NCBI RefSeq assembly: GCF_023898315.1
Contig: NC_064622.1
Coordinates: 79,547,387 to 79,611,386 of the forward strand
Reading direction: 5' to 3'
Length of the DNA stretch: 64,000 nucleotides
Source of the DNA: Schistocerca nitens
Taxonomy: Eukaryota; Arthropoda; Insecta; Orthoptera; Acrididae
Shown here: piece after piece, positions 9,890-20,876 of the stretch
Layout: each line of letters starts with the position of its first letter
Numbering within the stretch: position 1 is the first letter of the stretch
Position numbers and translations under genes: made by a program
The notes under the pieces: generated by a model
The model's input: the letters and a program-made list of their open reading frames with translations, nothing else
Databases searched by the model: none
Told to the model about the DNA's origin: nothing

Positions 9890-10925
9890 CAAGAACTGAA
9901 CACCTACAATCTCCCACCTCGGCGAATTCCAAGTTGACCATTTTGCCATTAAACAGAAAGCGCAACTAAGGATCCAGAACACAATGGTTGTTAGAAATAC
10001 CAGCGTAGATTCGGATAATTACTTTTCCAATATCAAAGTTAGACTAATTCTAAGAGATACCAAGAAGATTAGCCCCAGAAAAAATAATAAATTTGACAGA
10101 GACAAGCTAAGCAGCGTCCAAGGATTCACCTACAAGCTGCAAACTATAAATCTGGAGGTCTGTGAGAACAACCACAATAGGGTACAGCCACAGGACGTAA
10201 GGGCACTGTCCAACGCACGAAATCAAGAAAGCATACTTAACGGGACAATGAGCGAGATGCGCCAGTAAAGCTAAGACAGGATGCTTAGCAGAAATGGAAT
10301 TGGGAGAAAAATGAAGCGAATAGGATCAGCTTCCTAAGCGCAAGAAAATCTGGATCAGAAATCACCAGCGGGGTGAAGCTTGCTTTTGATAAGATTCAAT
10401 AGGTACTGATTGAGCAAGACATTAAAAAATATCACATAACATCTATAAATACATACAGCACAATGTGATCAAATACAAACCCCCAAACCTACATTTCAAA
10501 GATTCCAAAGGGAAACTAGTTTACAGTGACGAAGGTAATTGCCAGATTGTAGGAAGTTATTTTGAATGTCTCACCAACTGCGGGTCTCCAGGGATCCCAT
10601 CATTTGCGAAAGCAATTCCAGTATCAATCCTCATTCATCTCTACCAACATAGGGGGAAATCAGTAAGATCATCGACGTACTCAGGGACAAGGCACCATCT
10701 GCATATATGACAGATGGCTCTTGAGCTATGAGAGTATACAGGACAGGCAATCGATAAACTCGTTGCAATTATTAAACAGCTTTGGGAAAGCGAAAGACCT
10801 CCAGGTGGGCGACCACTCTCATAATTCATCCTCTACATAAGGAAGGGGACAGAACACATGTAAGCAACTTCTGTGGCATCTCTCTCTCCTGAGAAAATGC
10901 AATTTATGAGAAACATAAAATCAGC
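9890..10925 (+). pseudogene. Non-LTR retrotransposon, endonuclease end to RT start, decayed
   Basis: Plus-strand frames carry, in order, a VDHFAIKQK-like string, TSVDSDNYF (the SDH-type C-terminal endonuclease motif), a lysine-rich linker, PNLHFKDSKGKLVYSDEGN, then IIKQLWESERPP and RKGT, matching the stretch before RT motif 1-2 of RTE/CR1-type LINEs. Stops and frameshifts occur throughout. The neighbouring RT fragment at 10975-11400 is on the opposite strand and belongs to a different LINE type, so the two were not one element. Confidence 0.65.
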
Positions 10926-10974
10926 TCTGGTATCCCTAGATGTGTAGAGCTGAATATGTGGTAGGTTTTTAAAA

Positions 10975-11400
10975 TTGAAGGTGAAACTGCTATAGGAACA
11001 TTGCTTGTTATTTCTTCTGTTTATTTATATTTGGACTGATTACAAAACTAGTGTCACCTGCAAAAAGAACTAATCCTTCTTGATGTATATTTGGCAGAAG
11101 ATCGTTTACATATATCAGTACAATAGTACACCTAAGATTGATCCTTGTGGAACCCCATTCATGATTTCTCTCCATTCAGAACAATGTCCTGGGACTATAT
11201 TGTTTGAATTACTATGTACAGCTTTCTGCATTGTTTTGATTAGATGTGACATTGTCCATTGGTCAGCTGTACCACCAATCCCATAAAACTTCAATTTATC
11301 TGGGAGAATTCTGTGCTTCAGAAACTGAAACAGTGTATCACAACTACATACTATTATCCCACCTTTATACAAATTGAGATATAGACAGGGTAAACCCAAA
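10975..11400 (-). pseudogene. LINE reverse-transcriptase fragment (Jockey/CR1-like)
   Basis: The minus strand shows FLKHRILPDKLKFYGIGG, then MNGVPQGSILG (RT motif 4, normally GVPQGSILGPLLF) and, after a frameshift, a degraded active-site box FAGDTS where FADDTS is expected. This is the RT palm of a Jockey/CR1-type LINE. Both ends are truncated. The active-site Asp pair is altered and the frame is broken, so it is dead. Confidence 0.8.
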
Positions 11401-11734
11401 CTCCATCAACAATTCTTCAGGAATACTTTCCTAGTATTTTGGTATAAGGTGCCTATGGTTTGCAGTGGATAGTTACACAGTAATAATGTAACTATGACTC
11501 ATTCAATTCGTTAGGCAAGATACCATTGTTCCTGTGAAAATACCTTGAAAATAGTGGAAAACCTGTAATATACAATAACAAAAATGCGCAACACAAAACA
11601 CAAAAGGAAAATTAGTGTGATATAGTTGCAGTCACTGTGGAGCAGCTCAGCATATGGTCGTTGTGTCGCTCTTCCACTGTATTCTGTACGATATACATAC
11701 ATACTTACTTAGTTGGCTACCTAGTTAGTTACTA
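11401..11734. other. No gene recognised; (CATA)-like tail
   Basis: AT-rich DNA with no domain. A short ATAC-type simple repeat at about 11690-11710 probably belongs to the 3' tail of the minus-strand LINE that follows. Confidence 0.5.
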
Positions 11735-12433
11735 ATTTGGCCCCACAAACTGCAGTCGGTGTTTGGCCTCGCCAATCAGCCTCCTCCATCTAGGTCTGTC
11801 CATGTACTCCTCTCCAGTTAGTCCCATCGTAAACACATCTTCTCTGATCCCATCAGTTCATCTATGCTGCAGTCTTCCCATCGGTCTGTTGCTTCTCATG
11901 TCTTCTCGCAGCACCTGACTGGTGATCTGGCCTTCTTGATGCATTATGTGCTTGTACCACCTGTCTCCTCTCTCTAATCACAGCCCCAATGTGCAACGAT
12001 TTATAAAATGCCTGAAATTGGCCGTTTTACATGTTTTATTAAGTTTGTTTCCATCTTTTATTACTCCAAAAATCTGCCTCATAACAGCATTCTGAAATGT
12101 TAGGAGTGTTATAGTGCAGGTCTCTACTCTGTATAGAACAATGAGTTGTATTCCTGTCCAGTAGATACTTATCTTTGTGGATCTCTGTGGAAACGGGACT
12201 TTAGTAGCTTTCCAAGTGCAAACCATGTCCTGTTCCCTGCCTGGATTCTTTTCATTATTTCCTGTTCCATCTCAGTCCTTTCACTGAGTTTTGCCTCTAG
12301 ACATTTGAATTTTTTAACTCTTTGAAAGATTTTACCATCTATATCTAAAGCTCTGTCATCTTTCTCTGTGCTCACAGTGAGGTATTTGGTCTTATACAGA
12401 CTAGTAGATAGAATTTGTTGCTTCTGAGTCACT
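11735..12433 (-). pseudogene. 3' end of a second LINE type (post-RT region)
   Basis: Two adjoining minus-strand ORFs resemble the C-terminal part of RTE-like LINE proteins. The first (12169-12432) contains DGKIFQRVKKFKCLEAKLSE and RIQAGNRTWFALGKLLKSR (the FKYLG and thumb motifs). The second (11978-12226) contains VLYRVETCT, a decayed YGAETW motif, and NAVMRQIFGVIKDGN. Downstream, a noncoding-looking stretch matches the usual end of this LINE (MDRPRWRRLIGEA-like). Frameshifts separate the pieces; the N-terminal two thirds is missing. Confidence 0.75.
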
Positions 12434-12759
12434 TGTTTGCATCATATATATGAATCATATGTAAAGATAGCTAAATTTTCGTTTTTCCTCTAAACGAAAT
12501 TGAAAGTTGAGATAACTTTGTATATAATTTATATATATAATTTGAGTAGGTGACTGAGAACCTACAGATTACATCTACGATCCCAACCTTTATTTCTAGC
12601 TCACCTTATCAAAATTATTCACAAAAAAGCGAAATTTTCACTTTTTTCTTTATTTTTTGGGAGTAGAAAATAAGGCCATTAATAAAGTTATGAGAGTTAG
12701 GCATCAAACTCAAAATTATAGGATTACTACAGAAAAAGATATGTCTAAAAAAATTTAAG
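12434..12759. other. AT-rich DNA, no gene recognised
   Basis: Very AT-rich sequence with the same composition as the following polymerase fossil, so it may be flanking sequence of the same virus-like insertion. No ORF was recognised. Confidence 0.4.
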
Positions 12760-14722
12760 GAAGGGAAACCAAATATTTTAACACAAATGTCTAATTTTCA
12801 GGCTCATAGTTGTGGCTGGACATTAAATACAATTATTGGTGGGATACTAGGAATTAATAGATATGTTCCACTAAGAGGCACATCTTACATCGAAAAGCCA
12901 GAAAAAATAAAAATAAAAAACATCTGTTACTGTGGAAAATAAAATTCAAAAATGTTTTCTGTGGGCTATAAAATTACAGTGTATCTGCAAATGAAAATAT
13001 GGATAGAGACATGAAACATTAAAATGTTAGGGCTGATATTGATCAGAAACTTGAAAATTTTGAATTTGACATAGTGGTTGATAACATTTCAAAAATTCAG
13101 GCTAAAATTAATAAACCTATTAATGTTTATTTATTTGATGAAAAATATCAAGTGTATTGATTAAAAATAACAAAACATAAGAAAGAGAAACATATAAATT
13201 TTTTTCATTACAAAAATGGTGAAAATTCACATGATTGGTTCAAAAATTATATCCATGCTTGTTTTGGGGCAAATTGAAAAAAAGTAAAATTTATTTGTGG
13301 TGTGTTGATTCTCCACTTAGCTGTAACTCAGTAAGTTTTAAAAATTATCAACATACACAGAATGTTTCATTTATTATTTATGCAGATTTTGAGATTTTGA
13401 TATTAAAAGTGCCTAACTGTCAGTAAATCCAAAAATGAAAAAAAAAACTTTTAAGTTCATTCAAAATTATCCTGTACTATCAGAGTATGATTTTAACAGA
13501 GGATATTACAAGGATATATTAAAAAATAAGTATAAACTTAGCAACAAAAAGATAAATTTAACAAAATTAAACTTAAATAACTGATTTTATACTATTTATT
13601 TATTATTATAAGGATAAACGCGCACAAGTTGTATACTATGAAATATACAAAATATGAACCAAGTATTTTTTATTGCTATATCAATTACACTGATAAACAC
13701 AAGGATAAAGTCTTATATCAAGGACCAAGTTATCATAAAAAATACAGTGAACACATGGAAAAAGGGTTTGAAGAAATTGGAAGGATTTATCCTGAAATTG
13801 AAGAAATGAGACCATTAATGCTTTCAGAACAGTCAAGACATATATGATCTAAAATATGCTCATTATGTAGACAGTATTATACAGAAAATAATAAGAAAGT
13901 TCATCATCATGGTCATTTAAGAGGAGAATATATAAATCTATTATTTAATATATGTAATTTACAACTGAAGAAATCAAATTTTGTAGCAATACAACTGAAG
14001 AAATCTAATTTTGTAGCAATTTCTGTACATGATCTCACAAACAAGATTCTCATTAGTTCATAAAAGAACCTGTTTATGATAAAAACAATAGATTTGATAC
14101 CCAATAATGAAGACATATTAGTTTTGGCAAGACAACAGAACATTTGAAGATCAGATTTACTGACATATTTATATTCATGGCTTCATGTCTTGACAAAGTG
14201 TCGTCAAATTTATGGAGAATAAGATGAGAAACGTTAGTAAATTTTTCCCAGATGATTTATTCAATCTAGTGATAAGAAAAGGTGTCTATCCATATTATTA
14301 TAAGGATTCTTAGAAGAAATTTGAAGGAACACAGTTCCAGAAAAAGAAAAATTTTACAAAAACCTAAATGACTGTGAAATAAATGATGAAGATTATAAAC
14401 ATGCAAAATTAGTTTGGGAAAAATTTAATATAATTTTTTGTGACTATCATGATTTGTAACCGATGTTTTGTTATTGGTTGATCGTATGAAAATTTTAGAA
14501 AAACTTGTATAAATGAGGATAACATGTTCCATCTTGCAATTTTCCTGCACCTGGGTTAAATTGAAATGAAATTTTAAAAATGACTGGACAACCACTACGA
14601 TTATTACATGAGGAATAAGAGGTGGTACATCCCAGTGTTGTGAAAGATTATGATGTAAAAAAGTTGTCAAATTACTTGGCATATTTAGATGAAAACAATC
14701 TGTACAGTTACACAGAGAAAAA

Positions 14723-15066
14723 CTTCCTGCACTTTACCTCCTGATTCAAGGGATGGCACTGCAAGCAACGCGGGATAGAAACTACATCTATGGAAGTAGA
14801 GGGCACCACTTCACTACGCGCCATATCGCTGTTACTATGACGTATTCCAGCCAATCAGAAGCTGTCCCTTGCATATAAAAGTGGGAGCGTCGATAGTTCA
14901 CGACAGTCAGTTTTAGCCCTGATGACGACCATGGAGGTAGTGGTCGAAAGCTTGGAGTTTTATGCTGAATTGACGCGGCATGTACACCGAGAGATTTTTA
15001 TTCACACTATGTGGGATTTGAATTGGATGGTCCAGAATCTTAGGATTCTAAATAAATAAGACTCTT
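14723..15066. mobile_element. ~340-bp insertion of unknown type within the polymerase fossil
   Basis: The polymerase similarity stops near 14722 and resumes near 15067. The DNA between is clearly more GC-rich and contains a TATAAAAG box (14874) followed by GTTCACGACAGTCAG, and no polymerase-like reading. It is probably an inserted repeat or solo terminal repeat. I could not identify a convincing target duplication. Confidence 0.45.
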
Positions 15067-15351
15067 AACTGGGTATGTATTTCAGGCAGATCTAAAATAT
15101 CCTAAAGAACTGCCTGATTTACATAAAGACATACCATTAGCTCCTGAAACTAAAATTGTGCCTGTACCTAAAGAAAGTAAGTTGGCTTCTCTGGACAATG
15201 AAAATAATTATGAAGTTCACTATACAAACCTTAAACAGTATAAAGTGTTTGAAAAAGGATTTTACAACTTTAAAAATTCATATAAATGTATTGAAAGAAG
15301 ATATAGAGCAGAGTTTAGTGTTATTTTGTAGGGAAACAAAAGATTTTTCCC

Positions 15352-16325
15352 CTTAAACTAAAGATGTTGTATGTGTCTTCCATTGGTTATCCTGGATACA
15401 TCCCATCAGAAGTTCCTCCCAAAAATGGTGAGCACTATGGGACTTAACTTCTGAAGTCATTAGTCCCCTAGAACTTAGAACTACTTAAACCTAACTAACC
15501 TAAGGACGTCACACACATCCATGCCCAAGGCAGGATTCGAACCTGCGACCGTAACAGTCACATGGTTCCAAACTGAAGCACCTAGAACCGCACGGCCACA
15601 CTGGCTGACAGTTTCTTCCCAAACTCACTGTATCATAGCAGGTGTAGCTTGCTCAGTGGTGGTGTAAATTCTTGCTCTAAGTTCAGGTAGAGAAGCTGGC
15701 ACAGGAGGTACAAACACGATATCTTTGATGAATCCGCTGAAAAAAATCGAGTGGTGTTAGGTCTGGGGAAGTGAGGGCCATGCAATTGGAGCATCACAGC
15801 CAATCCGTTGACCTGAAAAGCGGTCACTGAGAAAATCCCAGACGTGAGCCAGGTAGTGGGGGTGGTAACGTGCATGAAGTACACATTTCGTTCTTGGTCA
15901 TCTTCATCGATCTGTGGTATCAAAAACTGTTGTAATGTATCGATGTACACTATTCCAGTGATGATTCTGTCATGGAGAAAGTTACTGAGCACCCTGTTTC
16001 TACAAAACATTTATGCCCTCATAAATTGTAGGTCTACTTAGAGGATCTTTAGCGCACTTGGTACGAAAATTGTGCTGGGCTGTCGTCGCTGACTTAGATT
16101 CTTCAAACCAAAACACACAGCTAGCATGTTCGGGTCCAGTGACTGCAGCCATCTTTAACACAAGTGCTGATAGCGCTCCATACGGTGCGATTCGGCACTA
16201 GCGAACTATCTGAGAGAAAACTTGATGTATTTCCCTACAAATTGGCACTACAGTCACCTCTGTATATACTATGAATTATTTTATATGAATTTTCAAAGCT
16301 GTAAAGTCCTTTTTGAAACACCCTG
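15352..16325 (-). mobile_element. Deleted Tc1/mariner-superfamily element (DD41D-like relative)
   Basis: The right end has the TIR TACAGGGTGTTTCAAAAAGG (inverted), ending at 16325 before a TA. On the minus strand a start at about 16154 gives MAAVTGPEHASCVFWFEE and a short HTH, which then jumps to the middle of a DDE domain (ITGIVYIDTLQQFLIPQIDEDDQ) and ends near 15362 with DVSRITNGRHIQHL. The HTH-to-core jump is an internal deletion. The element sits inside the polymerase fossil and is itself split by a SINE at 15421-15608. Compare the better preserved DD41D-type element at 42453-43596. Confidence 0.75.
15421..15608 (-). mobile_element. tRNA-derived SINE (family A)
   Basis: The minus strand has the tRNA-like box B GGTTCGAATCCTGCC and the family body CCTTAGGTTAGTTAGGTTTA. 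A near-duplicate AGTTCCTCCCAAA / AGTTTCTTCCCAAA flanks it. About 15 bp of the usual end (TTCAAATGGCTCT) is deleted. It interrupts the C-terminal codons of the transposase around it. Confidence 0.9.
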
Positions 16326-16393
16326 TATTTGTCTCTAGGAATGTAAACAACAAAAAAGCACAGAGTTTTAATATTTAAACGGTTTGATTGATT

Positions 16394-16395
<2 letters not shown>

Positions 16396-16463
<68 letters not shown>
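16396..16463. repeat. (AT)n microsatellite
   Basis: About 68 bp of uninterrupted AT dinucleotides, lying between the deleted transposon and the last block of the polymerase fossil. It can form a hairpin. Confidence 0.98.
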
Positions 16464-16466
<3 letters not shown>

Positions 16467-17241
16467 AGAGAAATGAAAATGAAAGCAAAGAAAAATTTTG
16501 AAAAAGATTTCAACAAACTCGTGGATATTTCAGTATTTGGGAAAATGATGTAAAATATTAGGAAAAGAGTGGATATGAAACGAATTTCACACGGAGGTAA
16601 ATGTGAGAAATTTGTGGCAAAGCCAAACTTTAAAGGAAGATCAATATTTTTTGAAAATGTTGGTGCAATTCATATGAATAAAACTAAAATTTTGTTTAAT
16701 AAACTTGTCTGCATTGGTATGAGAGTATTTGATTCATCTACAGAGCTGATGTATGATTTTGACTATACAGTTATGAAATTAAAATAGAATTAAAATATGA
16801 TACATTTGGTTTTAGCGACCATCCAGCAGATATATATTTCACAAGAAAACAAGAAAGTTGTAAAAAATTGGATGTTGTAGAAAAAATGAATGTAACAGAA
16901 AAGTAAAGGAAGAATTTTGTGGTCTGAGAGCAAAAATGTATGCTTATAAAGCTGGTGATCAGATAGAAAAAAATCGAATGGTATTAGGAAACATGTTGTT
17001 TAAAATAAAATAAGCTAAGAAGATTATATAGATTATTTGTTCAATAGCACAGAATAGTACAGAACTATGAATTTAAAATGAAGCATGAAACATCAAATTT
17101 CTTCAATTGAGGTAAACAAAAAGCCGTTGAGTGCCTTTGATGACAAAATATATATTCTGGAAAATAAAATAGATGCATTGCCATATGGATGTTATTGATT
17201 GTTCTGTAATTCTCAATGTGATAGGGTCCACAATTGTGCTG

Positions 17242-17579
17242 AATTTTTTTGAAAGATTTCTGGAAGCCTTCAGCCACCATTCTCTTTATTTCATGTATGA
17301 TTGTATAATTTTGGCTTTAGGCCATTTGCAAGTACTTTATGGATGATTTTTAGTCGTAGATTACATCATGTATGTCATTGCTCCTAGACACCATGTTATG
17401 CTCATAAAATAAATCCAATATGTTCACACTATCTTAGGAGAAACAATGTATATGACATAATCTACTACTAAAAAATCATCCATAAAATACTTGAAAATGT
17501 CCTAAGGCCGGAATTGCACAATTCTACATGAAACAAAGAGAATGGCAGCTGAAGGTTTCAAGAAATCTTTCAAAAAATT
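17242..17579. repeat. Foldback: ~165-bp inverted arms with almost no loop
   Basis: The sequence from GAAAGATTTCTGGAAGCCTT (17251) reads outwards again as its inverted copy ending at 17571, with matching blocks such as TTTATGGATGATTTTT and TAGATTA(C/T). The arms meet around 17413, so nearly the whole 338 bp is one decayed hairpin of about 80% arm identity. It is either a MITE or an inverted duplication immediately downstream of the polymerase fossil. Confidence 0.8.
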
Positions 17580-18185
17580 ATTCATTATTATTACATTCAT
17601 AATCAAATACTTCAATTCCAGTGTATTGCATATGGTTTCTGCTCTCTCTTTAGAAGTATATGATATATACAATTTAATAAGAAAAACAAAAAAAGCGTAA
17701 TAACATTTTTTCTATATAAGTGGAGCCTCTACTCAAGAAGCTCAATAATGCAAGCAACCCAAATTTTTTTTTAAAAATAGTGAACTACAAGTAAATGTTT
17801 TATATTATATTACTGGATGCGAATATTTTAATAGCAGATGGTGAAAAATTTGTATGGGGTTTAATAATGAGTTTAAGAAGTAGATATTTGAAATTAATAA
17901 CTAATTGTGGCTTTCATTTTTTGAAGATGGACAGATTAAATTAGATACAATGGATTAAAGACAACGAATAATAATAATACTGAGTTTCATGATTTGGAAT
18001 TTTTATTTTAACTGAGATTTTTTAATTTTATTACTCTTACATGCTACTGTGCTGGCACTTACATTTTTTCACAAATGAGTCAGATCTCAGTAGTTTCTTA
18101 CAAAATCTTGATTGATGCCCAAAATATTATTTGAATAATAAAATTGTTAAAAATTTGCATATAAAAACTGTTTTTATTATAAAAT
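17580..18185. other. AT-rich DNA, no gene recognised
   Basis: Composition is similar to the polymerase fossil; it may hold more decayed virus-like sequence, but I recognise no domain. Confidence 0.4.
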
Positions 18186-18189
18186 AATG

Positions 18190-18960
18190 TTATGACAGGG
18201 AGCAATGTATGCTGATAAACCAACTGTTCCTCTACTGTGCACAGTACACAATGCTGGGAAATGTGTTTGTGTCCTTACACATTTAGTATTTACATATTTT
18301 AAACGCCACACCATAACACTGCCTCCTCTGTACTTCACTGCTGGCACTACACATGATGGCAGGTAATGTTCTCCAGCCATTCGCCTAATCGAAATCCTTC
18401 CATTGAACTGCTATAGGATACAGTGTGATTCATCTTTCCCAATCACTCGTTTCCAGTAAGACAGTCGTTGTGCTAGCTACCTGCTGATAGCAGTTTGGAA
18501 CACACAAGTGATTTTTTACGCTTATTTCATGCGATTTCTTATAACCACTATTCATAGTGGTCGATGGTCCCAGTCCATCAGCGTGTGGGGTCTGCATGGT
18601 CTTGGTTTGGTCATGGCTGTTCCTTAGCGTTTCCACTTCTCGTCACCAACAGTCGGGGAGCTTTAGAAGTATTGAAAAGTTGCTGACGGCTTTATTACTC
18701 AGGTGACAGCCAATGACTAGTCCACAGTCGAAGTCACTCAGGTCTCCTAGCCGGCCGAATCTCCTCTTTCTGCGTCTTTGTTGAGAAGAAAGTATTCCCA
18801 ACCTCCATTTACACTGGTGGGTTTGTCTTCCATGATATCTAGTGGTCAATTGTTGTGCTGTTATGATACAGGATACCATGAACTGATGATGTATTTGTGG
18901 AGCCCGTGACCGTATTTTCAAATGTCTAATAATCGACTCTCTCTTTGCAGTTACCAATCA
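18190..18960 (-). pseudogene. Tc1-like transposase pseudogene
   Basis: Minus-strand frames show an N-terminal RFGRLGDLSDFDCGLVIGCH (the HTH start of a widespread Tc1 group), then GLGPSTTMNSG with following HTH remnants, then a decayed DES motif (KDES) and finally AGEHYLPSCVVPAVKY with GGSVMVW. The remainder of the catalytic core is missing, so this is a 3'-truncated copy. Several stops and frameshifts. TIRs were not identified. Confidence 0.75.
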
Positions 18961-20299
18961 ACGAAGGATTTTGGAGCTGCCCTGACTCAACAGCCATGTG
19001 GTGAAATGCTGGAAACTTTCCTGGGCGTTGGAGCAACAGCCTGTGATACACGTTTCTCATCAACTCTGTCCTCCTCTTTCGCACCTTCTGTTTCTGTTTC
19101 AAACAAAAACCAATATATTTTCTGTTAATAAAATGTCAGGGTTGTGTATCTTCGCCATTCACTGACAGTTTCCCTACTCTCGTACTTCTACTTTATTAAA
19201 CACAGAGGAAACAATGTGGCAACTGTGATAATCGCTACACTGCAACCATCTCATGTTATTTCTTACAAGCATTAGTTTTCTACTTCGGTGATGTTAAGTG
19301 TTGGTTATTATTTGTGTGGTTTCCAGTGTCAGCTACTACTCTTTAGTTCGTGAGAAGTTTAGCAATATTATAGCCTCTGCATAGCAGTGAATCAGGTAGA
19401 GTGCTATTTAATTCATATTCTTCAGACGTTTGAGTTTCTATATTGTCTATACGACTTTGTTTAGTGGGGAAACCCACATCGAAGTAAAATAATCGAGAGT
19501 TTTCAGATCATGTTTCACAATCAATTCGACATAAAAATTTTCGTTGTGATATTTTTTTCGAGCAAAGACCTGATACAGCAGGTCTAGAGCCTCTGATATA
19601 CAACCAAAGAAACAAACTACCAAGGTGGAAGAAGGGACGAAATAATATGTTTTTCCCTTTATTGTTATTTCATCCCTCCCTCACGCAGAAAGTAGGTGGG
19701 CGCCGGTTGGGAGGAGGGGGGGGGGAATAGTGACGGGGCTGTTCTGATTCACTATCAAGAAACATATATGAAAGTGGTTTTAAGAGCTGACTAGTTCTGA
19801 ATTACTAAATTTTATAAATTGCATTTGTGATGACTTTTCTGAGATGTTCTTAAATAAGAGATGTCGCTTTCTTTAAATGCTTTTTTGCTAATTGAGAGGT
19901 CAGTAATAGGCGTTGAGTGTTTACAAAGAATGTGTGACTGACGGAGGTGGCCCAGGAACAGAGCTGTTCGAAAGTAAGAGAAAAAACGGGGATATGAAGC
20001 ACTCTTTCATATGGGGGGGGGGGGGGGGAGGAGTGTCCTGTTAAGGCTGGGAGGATGGTTAAATCACTGGGTGGATTTCGTGTTTAGTTAGGAGGTGGCT
20101 GTAAGTTTCGTTGGAGCGGGATGTGGTGGATGAAAGTAGATGTAAGGTGGGCTATGCTAATACCAGCGGTGAATAGTAGTAGAGATAAACAGAAATGAAA
20201 CCCATTGGGTGGTTAGTGTAAAGTCTGAGGCAGGTATAGGAATCTCAAGGTGTTCTCTCTGAGAGAGGGGGATAGGGTTAGGGGCGGAAGGATTAAGAA
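18961..20299. other. No gene recognised; two G-runs
   Basis: Unassigned DNA with only short ORFs. Pure G-runs occur at about 19719-19733 and 20012-20028. Confidence 0.5.
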
Positions 20300-20500
20300 A
20301 AATGGTTCAAATGGTTCTGAGCACTATGGGACTCAACTGCTGAGGTCATAAGTCCCCTAGAACTTAGAACTACTTAAACCTAACTAACCTAAGGACAACA
20401 CACACATCCATGCCCGGGGCAGGATTCGAACCTGCGACCGTAGCGGTCGCGCGGTTCCAGACTGTAGCGCCAGAACCGCTCGGCCACTAGCGGCCGGCAT
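20300..20500 (-). mobile_element. tRNA-derived SINE (family A)
   Basis: Full-length family A copy with box B GGTTCGAATCCTGCC on the minus strand, flanked by a short duplication ATTAAGAA at 20292-20299 and 20501-20508. Confidence 0.92.
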
Positions 20501-20876
20501 ATTAAGAAGATTATGCAGGAGTATGATGTGGCAGAGGACACAGATACAGAAGACGAAGTGCAAAATTTTCGAAGATTTGGAGGGAGGGTTAGAGCTTTTT
20601 GTGCTGCGAAAATCATGTCGTCATTGGCATAATAGTGGTTTATCTTCACATCGACAAGCTGTGAAAAGCACATATTCGTCTTTAACACTGAATAGAAGAC
20701 ATGTCAAATAAAATAATTTTTCTTTTTGTTCAACATTTATCCTTCCGCTTGTGATGGACAATAGCCCATCCGTTAGTTGGCGATTATTACAATTATGTTA
20801 ATTCTGTGTCCACATACACCAGTTACGAAGGGGACGACAATGGTGTCCGCTCCCTGCTGTACACTTTGTTTGTGTA

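Larger units (their letters stand above)
12760..17200 (+). pseudogene. Fossil of a virus-like family B DNA polymerase (Polinton/adintovirus type), nested insertions
   Basis: In three plus-strand blocks (about 12760-14722, 15067-15351, 16470-17200) short ORFs in changing frames resemble, in collinear order, the protein-primed family B polymerases of Maverick/Polinton and adintovirus-like elements. Landmarks are an N-terminal HSCGWTLNTIIG segment near 12806, the exonuclease motif YADFE near 13379, an FPDDLF-like segment near 14245, YLAYLDENNLY near 14678, VHYTNLKQYK near 15222, FEKDFNKLV...VFGKM near 16497, and NFKGRSIFF then LMYDFDY near 16630-16770. These polymerases copy linear viral-type genomes. 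The AT content is far above that of the neighbours. Stops, frameshifts and insertions make it dead; capsid or integrase genes were not found. Confidence 0.75.

Noticed and set aside
16235-16516. ORF with (YI)n repeat
   Set aside because: Produced by the (AT)n microsatellite.
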